Origin: Rhodobacter sp.
Lineage (GTDB): Bacteria > Pseudomonadota > Alphaproteobacteria > Rhodobacterales > Rhodobacteraceae
Length of the DNA: 7,344 bases
Direction of reading: 5' to 3'
Assembly: GCA_013824045.1 (NCBI GenBank)
Contig: PNND01000065.1
Coordinates: forward strand, 1-7,344
Shown here: positions 1-6,292 of the stretch, piece by piece
How the letters are laid out: every line of letters begins with the position of its first letter
Position numbering within the stretch: the stretch's first letter is position 1
Notes under the pieces: model-generated
What the model was told of the DNA's origin: nothing
What the model saw: only the letters and a program-made list of their open reading frames with translations
The model's database searches: none
Program-made: the position numbers and the translations under genes

Positions 1-583
1 AGACCCGCGCGCCAGCCGTCACAAAACACAACCCGCCAAAGACCCAAGCCATCGGCGCAAAGCCCGCAGGCCACAGGCAGAGCAGCACGAAAAACACAAT
101 CGTTTCCGTGCCTTCCAGCAATCCGGCAGTAAAGTACAGCGACTTCTCCCCCCGCGCCCGTGTCTGCATCCCCCGCTTTTCGGCCAGCACGGCATAGCCC
201 AGAAAACTCGCCCCGTTCACATAGAACGACGCCAGCAGGAACGCCCCCGCCACCCCGTTCGCGCCCGGATCGCGCAGCACAAAGGCCAGCGGAATGGCCG
301 CGTAGAACAGAAAATCCGCAACGATATCAAGGTATCCGCCGAAATCCGTCTTCCCTATGGCCCGCGCCACCGCGCCATCAAGCCCATCCGCCACGCGCCC
401 CCCCAGCAAGGGCAGCAGCGCCGCCCATCCCGGCCCGCCGAGCGCTAGGATCGCCGCCGCCAGCATCCCCAAAGCCAACCCCGCCAGCGTCACGCCATTG
501 GCCGTAACCCCACGTGCCGCCAGCCTTTTCCCGGCCCGGTCCAGCGGCGCATCGATCACCCGCCGCATCATCCCGTCCAGCAT
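1..583 (-). CDS. ynjF: YnjF-like CDP-alcohol phosphatidyltransferase, 3' end outside window
   Basis: This is an inner-membrane enzyme of the CDP-alcohol phosphatidyltransferase family, which swaps CMP on a CDP-activated lipid or alcohol for a second alcohol. The translated 194 residues contain the full family signature D-x2-D-G-x2-A-R-x7-G-x3-D-x3-D, read as DGLDGAVAR, then G and two Asp residues in DFGGYLDIVAD (about residues 66-90). The rest is hydrophobic, with several likely membrane helices. Later stretches such as GLLEGTETIVFF resemble my memory of E. coli YnjF (about 206 aa), so only some 10-15 C-terminal residues should be missing. The start is the ATG at 583, 8 bases after a GGAAAGG ribosome-binding site; an in-frame GTG at 592 overlaps that site and is less likely. 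It is divergent from a ynjBCD-type operon, as discussed under findings. The acceptor alcohol cannot be read from sequence; a PgsA- or Pcs-like role is possible but less likely given the neighbours. Confidence 0.87.
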   Translation of the reverse strand, partial: MLDGMMRRVIDAPLDRAGKRLAARGVTANGVTLAGLALGMLAAAILALGGPGWAALLPLLGGRVADGLDGAVARAIGKTDFGGYLDIVADFLFYAAIPLAFVLRDPGANGVAGAFLLASFYVNGASFLGYAVLAEKRGMQTRARGEKSLYFTAGLLEGTETIVFFVLLCLWPAGFAPMAWVFGGLCFVTAGARV

Positions 584-591
584 CGCATTCA

Positions 592-598
592 CCTTTCC
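592..598 (-). promoter_or_regulatory. Ribosome-binding site of the ynjF-like gene
   Basis: On the minus strand GGAAAGG lies 8 bases before the ATG at 583. It favours that ATG over the GTG at 592, which overlaps the site, and over the paired ATG codons four and five codons downstream. Confidence 0.6.
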
Positions 599-619
599 GT
601 ATGCACCGACAAAAGCCTG

Positions 620-659
620 TTGCCAGCCAACCCCTGCCCTAGCTATCCCGGTCAGACCG
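620..659 (+). promoter_or_regulatory. Weak candidate promoter/operator in the ynjF-ynjB divergent gap
   Basis: The 121-base gap between the divergent starts (584-704) must hold control elements for both genes. On the plus strand TTGCCA (620-625) is a fair -35 box, but the best -10 at normal spacing is only TATCCC (644-649, 18-base spacer). Next to it is an 11-base palindrome, CGGTC-A-GACCG (649-659), that could be an operator half or chance. The minus strand shows no clear promoter. This is a low-confidence call; transcript 5' ends are not visible. Confidence 0.22.
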
Positions 660-693
660 CACCCGACAAGCTTCGGATACAGGCGCCAGATAC

Positions 694-697
694 AGGA
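694..697 (+). promoter_or_regulatory. Ribosome-binding site deciding the ynjB start
   Basis: AGGA at 694-697 is 7 bases before the ATG at 705, and the protein from that ATG begins directly with an export signal. This fixes the start, although the frame is open upstream to 357. The site lies in the second of two direct copies of GATACAGG (676-683 and 689-696). Confidence 0.65.
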
Positions 698-704
698 ACA
701 CCCG

Positions 705-1916
705 ATGCACAGACGCGACGCCCTCCGCCTTCTCGCCAGCCTGCCGGTCTTTGCAGGGCTCTCGACAAAAGCCCTTGCTGCGGAATGGGATAGCATTCTG
801 GAACAGGCGCAAGGGCAGTCCGTCTATTGGCATGCCTGGGGCGGCGATCCCAAGATCAACGATTTCATAACCTGGGTCGGCGATACCGCGATGGAACGCC
901 ACGGGGTCACGCTGGAACATGTCAAACTCGCCTCCACAGCCGATGCCGTCGCCCGCGTTCTGGCAGAACAACAGGCCGGGCAAACCACAGGTGGCGCGGT
1001 CGATCTCATCTGGATCAACGGCGAGAATTTCGCCGCGATGAAGGCGCAGGGTCTGCTTTTCGGCCCCTTCGCGGAAACCCTGCCCAACTGGCCGCTGGTC
1101 GATACGGTCGGCAAACCCGCCACGGTCACCGATTTCACCCTGCCGACGGAGGGCCATGAATCCCCCTGGGCCATGGCGCAGCTGGTCTTCGAATATGATA
1201 CCGCCCGCCTGCAAAACCCACCGCAAACCCTTGCGGCGCTTGCAGAATGGTCGGCGGCCAACCCGGGCCGCTTCACCTATCCCCAGCCGCCCGATTACCT
1301 TGGCACCACCTTCCTCAAGCAGGTGCTTTACGGCGTGATGGCAGACCCCGCACTCCTGCAATCCCCGGTGGATGATGCGTCCTATGAGGCGCAGACCGCC
1401 CCCCTCTGGGCCTTCCTCGACGCGCTCCATCCAACCCTCTGGCGCGCGGCCAAGGCCTTTCCGCAGAACGAACCTGCCTTGGGCCAGTTGCTGGCCGATG
1501 GCGAGGTGGACATCGCCTTCGCCTTCAACCCCGGTCGCGCCAGCGCCGAAATCGCTGCCGGCACCCTTCCCGACACGGTCCGCACTTTCGTGCTTGATGG
1601 GGGCACCATCGGCAACGCCTCCTTCGTCGCCATCCCCTTCAACGCCGCGCATCAGGCGGGCGCAATGGTCATCGCCAATCTTCTCCTCGATCCCGAAGTG
1701 CAGGCCCGCGCGCAGGACCCCTCCATCCTCGGCTTCCAGACGGTGCTGAACATCCTGGCCCTTGCCCCTGAGGATCGCGCCCGGTTCGAGGCGCTGGAGC
1801 TTGGCATCGCCACCCTGTCGCCCGCTGAACTGGGCCCCGTCCTGCTAGAACCCCATGCCAGCTGGATGACCCGCATAGCGCAGGACTGGGCCGCCCGCTA
1901 CGGGGTTGCCCAGTGA
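705..1916 (+). CDS. ynjB: ABC transporter periplasmic substrate-binding protein, YnjB family
   Basis: This 403-residue protein is the likely binding protein of an importer of the YnjBCD type (COG4134 family); E. coli YnjB is, from memory, about 390 residues. The N-terminus reads MHRRDALRLLA, followed by a hydrophobic stretch and an A-L-A cleavage site near residue 25. The arginine pair at residues 3-4 followed by D-A-L makes this a twin-arginine-like signal, so export in a folded state is plausible. The mature part starts with a strand carrying VYWHAWGGDP (about residues 35-45) and continues as an alpha/beta binding protein of the iron/polyamine/thiamine-binding superfamily type, including GGAVDLIWINGENF (about 92-105). 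No lipobox is present, so it should be soluble in the periplasm. The stop codon overlaps the permease start by 4 bases (GTGA), indicating an operon and coupled translation. The ligand is unknown; related proteins are often mis-annotated as thiamine- or polyamine-binding. Confidence 0.9.
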   Translation: MHRRDALRLLASLPVFAGLSTKALAAEWDSILEQAQGQSVYWHAWGGDPKINDFITWVGDTAMERHGVTLEHVKLASTADAVARVLAEQQAGQTTGGAVDLIWINGENFAAMKAQGLLFGPFAETLPNWPLVDTVGKPATVTDFTLPTEGHESPWAMAQLVFEYDTARLQNPPQTLAALAEWSAANPGRFTYPQPPDYLGTTFLKQVLYGVMADPALLQSPVDDASYEAQTAPLWAFLDALHPTLWRAAKAFPQNEPALGQLLADGEVDIAFAFNPGRASAEIAAGTLPDTVRTFVLDGGTIGNASFVAIPFNAAHQAGAMVIANLLLDPEVQARAQDPSILGFQTVLNILALAPEDRARFEALELGIATLSPAELGPVLLEPHASWMTRIAQDWAARYGVAQ

Positions 1917-3595
1917 CAGGCGCGGGGTCCCGGGGCTGGCTGCGGCTGGCCCCGCCCCTGACTCTGGGCCTCATGGCGGCCCCTGTGCTGGCAGGGTTGG
2001 CCGGCACCGCCATGCCCGCCCTGCGCGATGGTGCCGCCGCCTTCGCCACCCTTGCCGAATGGCCCGGCCTGCCCCGCGCCGCGGCCCTCTCGCTCGGCAC
2101 CGGGCTCGCGTCCACCATCATCTCCCTGACACTCACCCTTCTGATCATCGCGGCCTTTGCAGGCACCCCCACCTTCTCCCGCATCCGCCGCCTGATCGCA
2201 CCGCTTCTGTCCGTGCCCCATGCTGCCGCGGCGCTGGGTCTGGCCTTTCTGATCGCCCCCTCCGGTTGGATCGCCCGCGCCCTCTCGCCTTGGCTCACCG
2301 GCTGGGATCAGCCCCCTAACCTGTTGATCCTGAACGATCCTTACGGCCTCTCCCTCACCCTCGGCCTGATCGCCAAGGAACTGCCCTTCCTGCTCCTTAT
2401 GGCCCTCGCCGCCCTGCCGCAGATCGATGCCGACCGCCGCCTCGCCACCGCCGCAACACTGGGCTATGGCCGCATCGCGGGCTTTGCCCTTACCACCCTG
2501 CCCGCGCTCTATGCCCAAATCCGCCTGCCGGTTTATGCCGTCCTCGCCTATGGGATGACCGTGGTCGACATGGCGATGATCCTTGGCCCCACGCTGCCCC
2601 CCACCCTCTCCACCCAGATCGTGCTCTGGATGGCGGAGGCCAGCCTGATGCAGCGCGATACCGCCGCCGCCGCCGCGCTCCTGCAGTGCGCGCTCGTGCT
2701 GGCCGCCCTCGGCCTCTGGCGGCTGGCCGAAATCGCGGGGCGACGCTTGCTCATCGCCATGGCCTTCCACGGCCAGCGCCGCGCGGGCCTTGACCGCCCC
2801 GCCGCCGCCGCCGCCCTGATAGCCACCCTTGTCACCGCAGGAAGCCTGACCCTTGGCCTTGCGGGCCTTGCCCTCTGGTCCGTGGCCGGACTTTGGCAAT
2901 TCCCTGACGCGCTTCCCGCACAGCTGACCCTGCGCAACTGGGCCACCGCCCTACCCACGCTTGGCACCACCTTCACCACCACCCTCGTCATCGCCGCCAC
3001 GGCCACACTGGCCGCCCTCGCCCTCACCCTCGCCTGCCTGCAGGCCGAGGCGCAGCTGCGCCTCACCCCGACCACCCGCGCGCTGACCTTGCTTTATCTG
3101 CCGCTCCTCGTGCCGCAGGTGGCCTTCCTGCCGGGTCTGCAATTCCTCGCCTTCTCCACCGGCATCGAAGGACACGCCGCCGCCGTTGCCGCCGCCCACC
3201 TGATCTTCGTGCTGCCTTACGTCTTTCTCTCCCTCGCTGGTCCCTTCCGCGCCTGGGATGCGCGCATCGCCACCAGCGCCGCCACCATGGGCGCGTCAGA
3301 GGCGCGCATCTTCTGGCGCCTGCGCCTGCCCATGCTCTTGGCCCCGGTGCTGACAGCCTGCGCGGTGGGCATCGCCGTCTCGGTCGGGCAATACCTGCCC
3401 ACCTTGCTGATCGGCGGCGGCCGCGTCGAAACCCTCACGACCGAGGCGGTCGCTCTCTCCTCGGGCGGCAACCGCCGCCTGATCGGGGCCTATGCCGTGC
3501 TGCAACTCGCGCTGCCAGCCTTGGCCTTTGCCGCCGCCCTTGCTCTACCCGCGCTCTGGTGGCGCAACCGCCGCGCCATGCGGGGGCTGGCATGA
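1913..3595 (+). CDS. ynjC: Fused double-domain ABC transporter permease, YnjC family
   Basis: This 560-residue inner-membrane protein carries both permease halves of the importer in one chain. About 12 hydrophobic segments can be read, six per half, with the second half starting near residue 297. Each half has an EAA-type coupling loop that docks on the ATPase: LATAATLGYGRIAG...LP around residues 177-206 and TSAATMGASEARIFWRLRLP around 454-473, both with the conserved Gly (184 and 460). The expected Glu of the EAA motif is replaced in both. E. coli YnjC is likewise a single fused permease of about 510 residues (COG4135 family, from memory). The start is GTG at 1913, overlapping the ynjB stop by 4 bases with only a weak upstream purine run, so translation is probably coupled. 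The 3' end overlaps ynjD by 4 bases (ATGA). A thiamine- or iron-type fused permease is the alternative, but the three-gene pattern and lengths fit YnjC better. Confidence 0.9.
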   Translation: MTGAGSRGWLRLAPPLTLGLMAAPVLAGLAGTAMPALRDGAAAFATLAEWPGLPRAAALSLGTGLASTIISLTLTLLIIAAFAGTPTFSRIRRLIAPLLSVPHAAAALGLAFLIAPSGWIARALSPWLTGWDQPPNLLILNDPYGLSLTLGLIAKELPFLLLMALAALPQIDADRRLATAATLGYGRIAGFALTTLPALYAQIRLPVYAVLAYGMTVVDMAMILGPTLPPTLSTQIVLWMAEASLMQRDTAAAAALLQCALVLAALGLWRLAEIAGRRLLIAMAFHGQRRAGLDRPAAAAALIATLVTAGSLTLGLAGLALWSVAGLWQFPDALPAQLTLRNWATALPTLGTTFTTTLVIAATATLAALALTLACLQAEAQLRLTPTTRALTLLYLPLLVPQVAFLPGLQFLAFSTGIEGHAAAVAAAHLIFVLPYVFLSLAGPFRAWDARIATSAATMGASEARIFWRLRLPMLLAPVLTACAVGIAVSVGQYLPTLLIGGGRVETLTTEAVALSSGGNRRLIGAYAVLQLALPALAFAAALALPALWWRNRRAMRGLA

Positions 3596-4245
3596 CCGGC
3601 ACGCTCGATCTGCAAGGTGTTAAGATCACCTTGGGCGACCGCACGCTGGTCGACCTGACCCTCGCCATCCCAGCCGGCCAGATCGTCACCATCATGGGGC
3701 CGTCCGGCGCGGGCAAGTCCACGGCACTCGCCGCGATCACCGGCACCCTTGCCCCCAGCTTTGGCATGTCGGGCCGTATCCTTATGAACGGCAAGGATAT
3801 TTCAGACCTGCCCACCCGCGCCCGCAACATCGGCCTGCTGTTTCAGGATGCGGTCCTGTTCCCCCATCTCTCTGTCGGCCAAAACCTCGCCTTCGCGCTG
3901 CCCGCCCCTATCCGCGGCCGCGCGCAGCGGCAGGCGCGCGTCGATGACGCGCTGGCCTCGGCGGGCCTCACAGGCTTTGCCCCACGCGACCCGGCCACCC
4001 TGTCGGGCGGCCAAAAGGCCCGCGTGGCCCTTCTGCGCACGCTGCTGGCCGAACCCTGCGCGCTCTTGCTCGATGAACCCTTCTCCCGGCTTGACGCCGA
4101 CCTGCGCGCCCAGATCCGCAGCTTCGTCTTCGACCGCGCCGCGCAGGCGGGCATCCCCACCCTGCTGGTCACGCATGATATCGAAGACGCGCGCGCCGCT
4201 GCTGGCCCGGTCGTCGATACCTTCGGCAACCCGCTGCCGCTTTGA
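3592..4245 (+). CDS. ynjD: ABC transporter ATP-binding protein, YnjD family
   Basis: This is the 217-residue ATPase subunit powering the importer on the cytoplasmic side. All nucleotide-binding elements are intact: Walker A GPSGAGKST (residues 36-44), Q-loop Gln85 in GLLFQDAVLFPHL, signature LSGGQ (137-141), Walker B CALLLDEP (156-163, catalytic Glu162), D-loop S-x-LD ending at Asp168, and H-loop His195 in LLVTHD. It ends soon after the H-loop and lacks the C-terminal regulatory (TOBE-like) extension of MalK- or PotA-type subunits. That short form, and the 217-residue length, match E. coli YnjD (COG4136 family, from memory). The start at ATG 3592 overlaps the permease stop (ATGA) and places a beta-strand before Walker A at the usual distance; an upstream in-frame start at 3559 would only add residues encoded inside ynjC. 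It is the last gene of the tightly coupled transporter operon. Confidence 0.93.
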   Translation: MTGTLDLQGVKITLGDRTLVDLTLAIPAGQIVTIMGPSGAGKSTALAAITGTLAPSFGMSGRILMNGKDISDLPTRARNIGLLFQDAVLFPHLSVGQNLAFALPAPIRGRAQRQARVDDALASAGLTGFAPRDPATLSGGQKARVALLRTLLAEPCALLLDEPFSRLDADLRAQIRSFVFDRAAQAGIPTLLVTHDIEDARAAAGPVVDTFGNPLPL

Positions 4246-4318
4246 CCTGCGACCCTTCCCCCCGCCCGGCCCTGCACGCTAGACTGTGTCAAGACCGCCC
4301 CCCGTACAGGTGCCCCCC

Positions 4319-4789
4319 ATGTCCCGCCTTTCGCTGATCCTGACCCTCCTCCTCACCCTCGGCCCCGCGCAGGCCATGGCCTGCCGCCAGCCCGACGATG
4401 CGGCCCGCATGACCGAGGCCGCCCTCGCCGCCATCAATGCCGAACGCGAGCAGCGCGGCATGGCCGTCCTCACCCCCGATCCGCGTCTGACCGAGGCCGC
4501 GCTCATCCATGCCTGCGACAGCGCCGCGCGCAACCGGATGGGCCATGATGGCAGCGATGGCAGCGATCTTGGCGACCGGGTGAAGAGAGAAGGCTACCGC
4601 TACCGCGCCATCGCCGAAAACGTCGCCGCAGGCTACCGCACGCCCACCAGCGTTGTGCAGGGCTGGATGACCTCCTCAGGCCACCGCCGCAACATCCTTA
4701 CCCGCAACGCCCGCGACGTGGGCCTCGGCATCGCCACCGCTGGCGACGGCACCCTGCATTGGGTGCTGAACCTCGGCACGGACCGCTAG
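4319..4789 (+). CDS. Secreted CAP/SCP-domain protein (YkwD-like)
   Basis: This is a 156-residue exported protein consisting of little more than one CAP domain (SCP/PR-1 fold, COG2340/YkwD-like). A signal peptide occupies residues 1-19 (MSRLSLILTLLLTLGPAQA), cleaved after A-Q-A. The domain shows the usual landmarks: AALIHACDSAA (61-71), HDGSDGS with His76, AENVAAGY with Glu100, and VVQGWMTSSGHRRNIL with His122. His76, Glu100 and His122 match the cavity residues of CAP proteins. Cys22 and Cys66 may form a disulfide. Cys22 is not preceded by a proper lipobox, so a lipoprotein is unlikely. The function of bacterial members is not established; binding of lipids, peptides or cell-wall parts has been proposed. 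The start is ATG 4319, with an AGGTG ribosome-binding site 6-10 bases upstream; a GTG at 4286 would put a proline-rich stretch before the signal. It lies 73 bases after ynjD on the same strand and could be read through from it, though nothing links their functions. Confidence 0.88.
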   Translation: MSRLSLILTLLLTLGPAQAMACRQPDDAARMTEAALAAINAEREQRGMAVLTPDPRLTEAALIHACDSAARNRMGHDGSDGSDLGDRVKREGYRYRAIAENVAAGYRTPTSVVQGWMTSSGHRRNILTRNARDVGLGIATAGDGTLHWVLNLGTDR

Positions 4790-4805
4790 AACCACACCCT
4801 GCCCA

Positions 4806-4908
4806 TTCACCTTGGCAGAAATACCCAATCGACCTTGGGCAAAAGGCGCTCCGCACCCAAGCTCGCGCCTGCGGGACCGGCGGATTTGGGTATTTGTGCC
4901 AAGATGAA
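4806..4908. repeat. Long imperfect inverted repeat between converging genes
   Basis: The arms at 4806-4828 and 4886-4908 are reverse complements at 21 of 23 positions (mismatches C4810/A4904 and G4818/G4896). The core of each arm is TTGGCA-x-AAATACCCAA. The 57-base centre holds two further pairs, CTTGGG/CCCAAG (4834-4839 with 4856-4861) and AGGCGC/GCGCCT (4844-4849 with 4865-4870), which interleave. The repeat fills most of the 137-base gap between the CAP gene stop and the kinase stop. It may serve as a two-way transcript end or 3'-end stabiliser, although no U-run follows as in a classical terminator. From memory, similar elements recur at gene ends in Rhodobacteraceae. Confidence 0.75.
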
Positions 4909-4926
4909 AGGGCTCTGGCGCGCCCG

Positions 4927-6243
4927 CTAACGGGCAAGCAGCAATTCCGCCTTCAACCCGCCCAAGCCTTCGCTCCGGCCCAATCGCAACTCGCCGCCAT
5001 GGCTGCGGGCGATGTCTGCGGCGATCGACAGGCCCAGCCCAACCCCGCCCCCCCGGTTCGGATCGCGCGCCGCGTCCAGCCGGCTGAAGGGCACCACCGC
5101 CTCGGCCCGGCGCGCGGCGGGGATGCCCGGACCGTCATCCTCAACCGTATAGCGCAGCCAGTTCGTCCCCATCTCCAGCGTCACCTGCGCTCGCTTGCCA
5201 TAGCGCAGCGCATTGTTGACCAGATTCTCAAGCGCCCGCGTCACCGCCTGCGGGCGCAGCGGCACGGCCTGCACCCGCCCCGGCGGGTGAAACTCCACCC
5301 GTCCACCAATGCGCACCGCATTCTCTACCACCCGCTGTGCCAGCGCTGCCGGATCGACCGGTTCCACCGCCTCGGTCGCATCGCCCCGCGCAAAGGACAG
5401 GAACTCATCCACCAGCCGCTCCATCTCGGCAACATCGCCCAACAGCGCCTGCGTCTCTTCATCCTCGGGCAGCATGGCCAATCCCAGCCGCAGCCGCGTC
5501 AACGGCGTGCGCAGATCGTGGCTCACCCCCGACAGCATCAGCGTGCGCTGTTCGATCTGCCGTTCGATCCGCGCCCGCATGTCAAGGAAGGCATGCCCCG
5601 CCGCGCGCACCTCCGTCGCCCCGCGCGGGGTATAGGGGATCACCTGCCCCTTGCCGAAGGCCTCGGCCGCCAGCGACATGCGCGCAATCGGGCGCAACTG
5701 GTTGGACAGGAACAGATAGGCGATCACCGTCATCAGGGCCGAGGTGACGATCATCAGCACCAGCAGTTGATGCGGATTGGTGGCCGACATGCGCGCCCGG
5801 TTGACCGTCACCGCCAACTCACCCCAGCGCGTCGGCAGATGCAGCCGCACCAGCCCATCCCCTTCGATCAGATCGACGGGGGCAAGTGCGGGAAACTCGG
5901 CCCGCAATGTCCGGATCACCACCCGCCCCGACAGATCCAGCCATTCCGTTCGGTCCGCCTCTGGCACAGCGTCCTGCGACGGCAGCGCCACCCGCAGATC
6001 CAGCGGCCCGCTCAGCGCCATCAGCCGCGTCGCCGCCGCCGCCGCACTCTCAGCCGCCTCCGCCTCGTCCAGCAATAGACGCAGCTCTGCCGCCACTCCG
6101 CCCGTCAACTGCTGCGTCACCCGTTCGAAGTGGCGCTGGATGAAGGTCACCGACACGACCAACTGGATCGTGACAATCGGCACGATCAGGATCAGGGCGG
6201 CGCGGCCATAAAGACCACGGGGCAGGAAGGACTTGCGGGCCAT
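4927..6243 (-). CDS. EnvZ-like sensor histidine kinase
   Basis: This 438-residue inner-membrane sensor kinase senses a periplasmic signal, phosphorylates itself on His and passes the phosphate to an OmpR-type regulator. In order it has a short cytoplasmic tail, transmembrane helix 1 (about 12-34), a periplasmic domain of about 120 residues (35-158), transmembrane helix 2 (159-181), a HAMP linker (182-232), a dimerisation/phosphoacceptor helix with His242 in LSGVSHDLRTPLTRLRLG, and an ATP-binding domain. The ATP-binding domain has the N-box ENLVNNALRYG (Asn340, 343 and 344), G1 DDGPG (369-373), the F-box region VPFSRLD (384-390) and G2 GGGVGLGL (398-405). The phosphoacceptor region closely resembles EnvZ. 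The start at ATG 6243 gives an EnvZ-like N-terminus but has no clear ribosome-binding site; ATG 6294 would add 17 polar residues and overlap the divergent gene's start. No response regulator lies on either side within the window. The actual signal is unknown. Confidence 0.9.
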   Translation of the reverse strand: MARKSFLPRGLYGRAALILIVPIVTIQLVVSVTFIQRHFERVTQQLTGGVAAELRLLLDEAEAAESAAAAATRLMALSGPLDLRVALPSQDAVPEADRTEWLDLSGRVVIRTLRAEFPALAPVDLIEGDGLVRLHLPTRWGELAVTVNRARMSATNPHQLLVLMIVTSALMTVIAYLFLSNQLRPIARMSLAAEAFGKGQVIPYTPRGATEVRAAGHAFLDMRARIERQIEQRTLMLSGVSHDLRTPLTRLRLGLAMLPEDEETQALLGDVAEMERLVDEFLSFARGDATEAVEPVDPAALAQRVVENAVRIGGRVEFHPPGRVQAVPLRPQAVTRALENLVNNALRYGKRAQVTLEMGTNWLRYTVEDDGPGIPAARRAEAVVPFSRLDAARDPNRGGGVGLGLSIAADIARSHGGELRLGRSEGLGGLKAELLLAR

Positions 6244-6292
6244 AGGGCCAGAGCCTAGCCTGCCCCCCGCCCTTAGGGAAGAGGACGCCGTC
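6244..6292. other. Short divergent gap between kinase and hydrolase genes
   Basis: Only 49 bases separate the two divergent start codons, too short for two independent standard promoters. Any promoter must therefore overlap a coding region, or one transcript is leaderless or nearly so. I see no convincing -35/-10 pair here. Confidence 0.5.
6281..6285 (+). promoter_or_regulatory. Ribosome-binding site deciding the hydrolase start
   Basis: GAGGA, within a longer purine run (AGGGAAGAGGA from 6275), lies 7 bases before ATG 6293. It selects that ATG over an upstream in-frame start at 6233, which would lie inside the oppositely transcribed kinase gene. Confidence 0.75.

Noticed and set aside
357..704. 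In-frame upstream extension of the binding protein, up to 116 extra residues
   Set aside because: It would run through the divergent phosphatidyltransferase gene and bury the export signal; the ATG at 705 has a proper ribosome-binding site.
639..1652. 337-codon open frame antisense to the binding protein gene
   Set aside because: It is Gly/Arg/Glu-rich low-complexity protein with no domain, lying opposite a well-supported gene; this is the usual reverse-strand shadow of high-GC coding sequence.
1898..2899. 333-codon open frame antisense to the permease gene
   Set aside because: Very Gly/Gln/Glu-rich with no recognisable motif; it is a mirror of hydrophobic permease codons.
4286..4318. Upstream GTG start for the CAP protein
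   Set aside because: It would place a proline-rich stretch in front of the signal peptide; ATG 4319 has a ribosome-binding site and gives a normal signal.
4376..4384. Possible lipoprotein cysteine (Cys22) in the CAP protein
   Set aside because: The preceding residues A-M-A do not form a lipobox, and A-Q-A three residues earlier is a better signal peptidase I site.
4922..4935. GCCCG-CTAA-CGGGC hairpin over the kinase stop codon
   Set aside because: The stem is only 5 base pairs in GC-rich sequence and no T-run follows on the minus strand; it is not convincing as a terminator.
4759..6078. 439-codon open frame antisense to the histidine kinase
   Set aside because: His/Arg/Pro/Gln-rich composition without a domain, while the kinase frame carries every expected catalytic motif.
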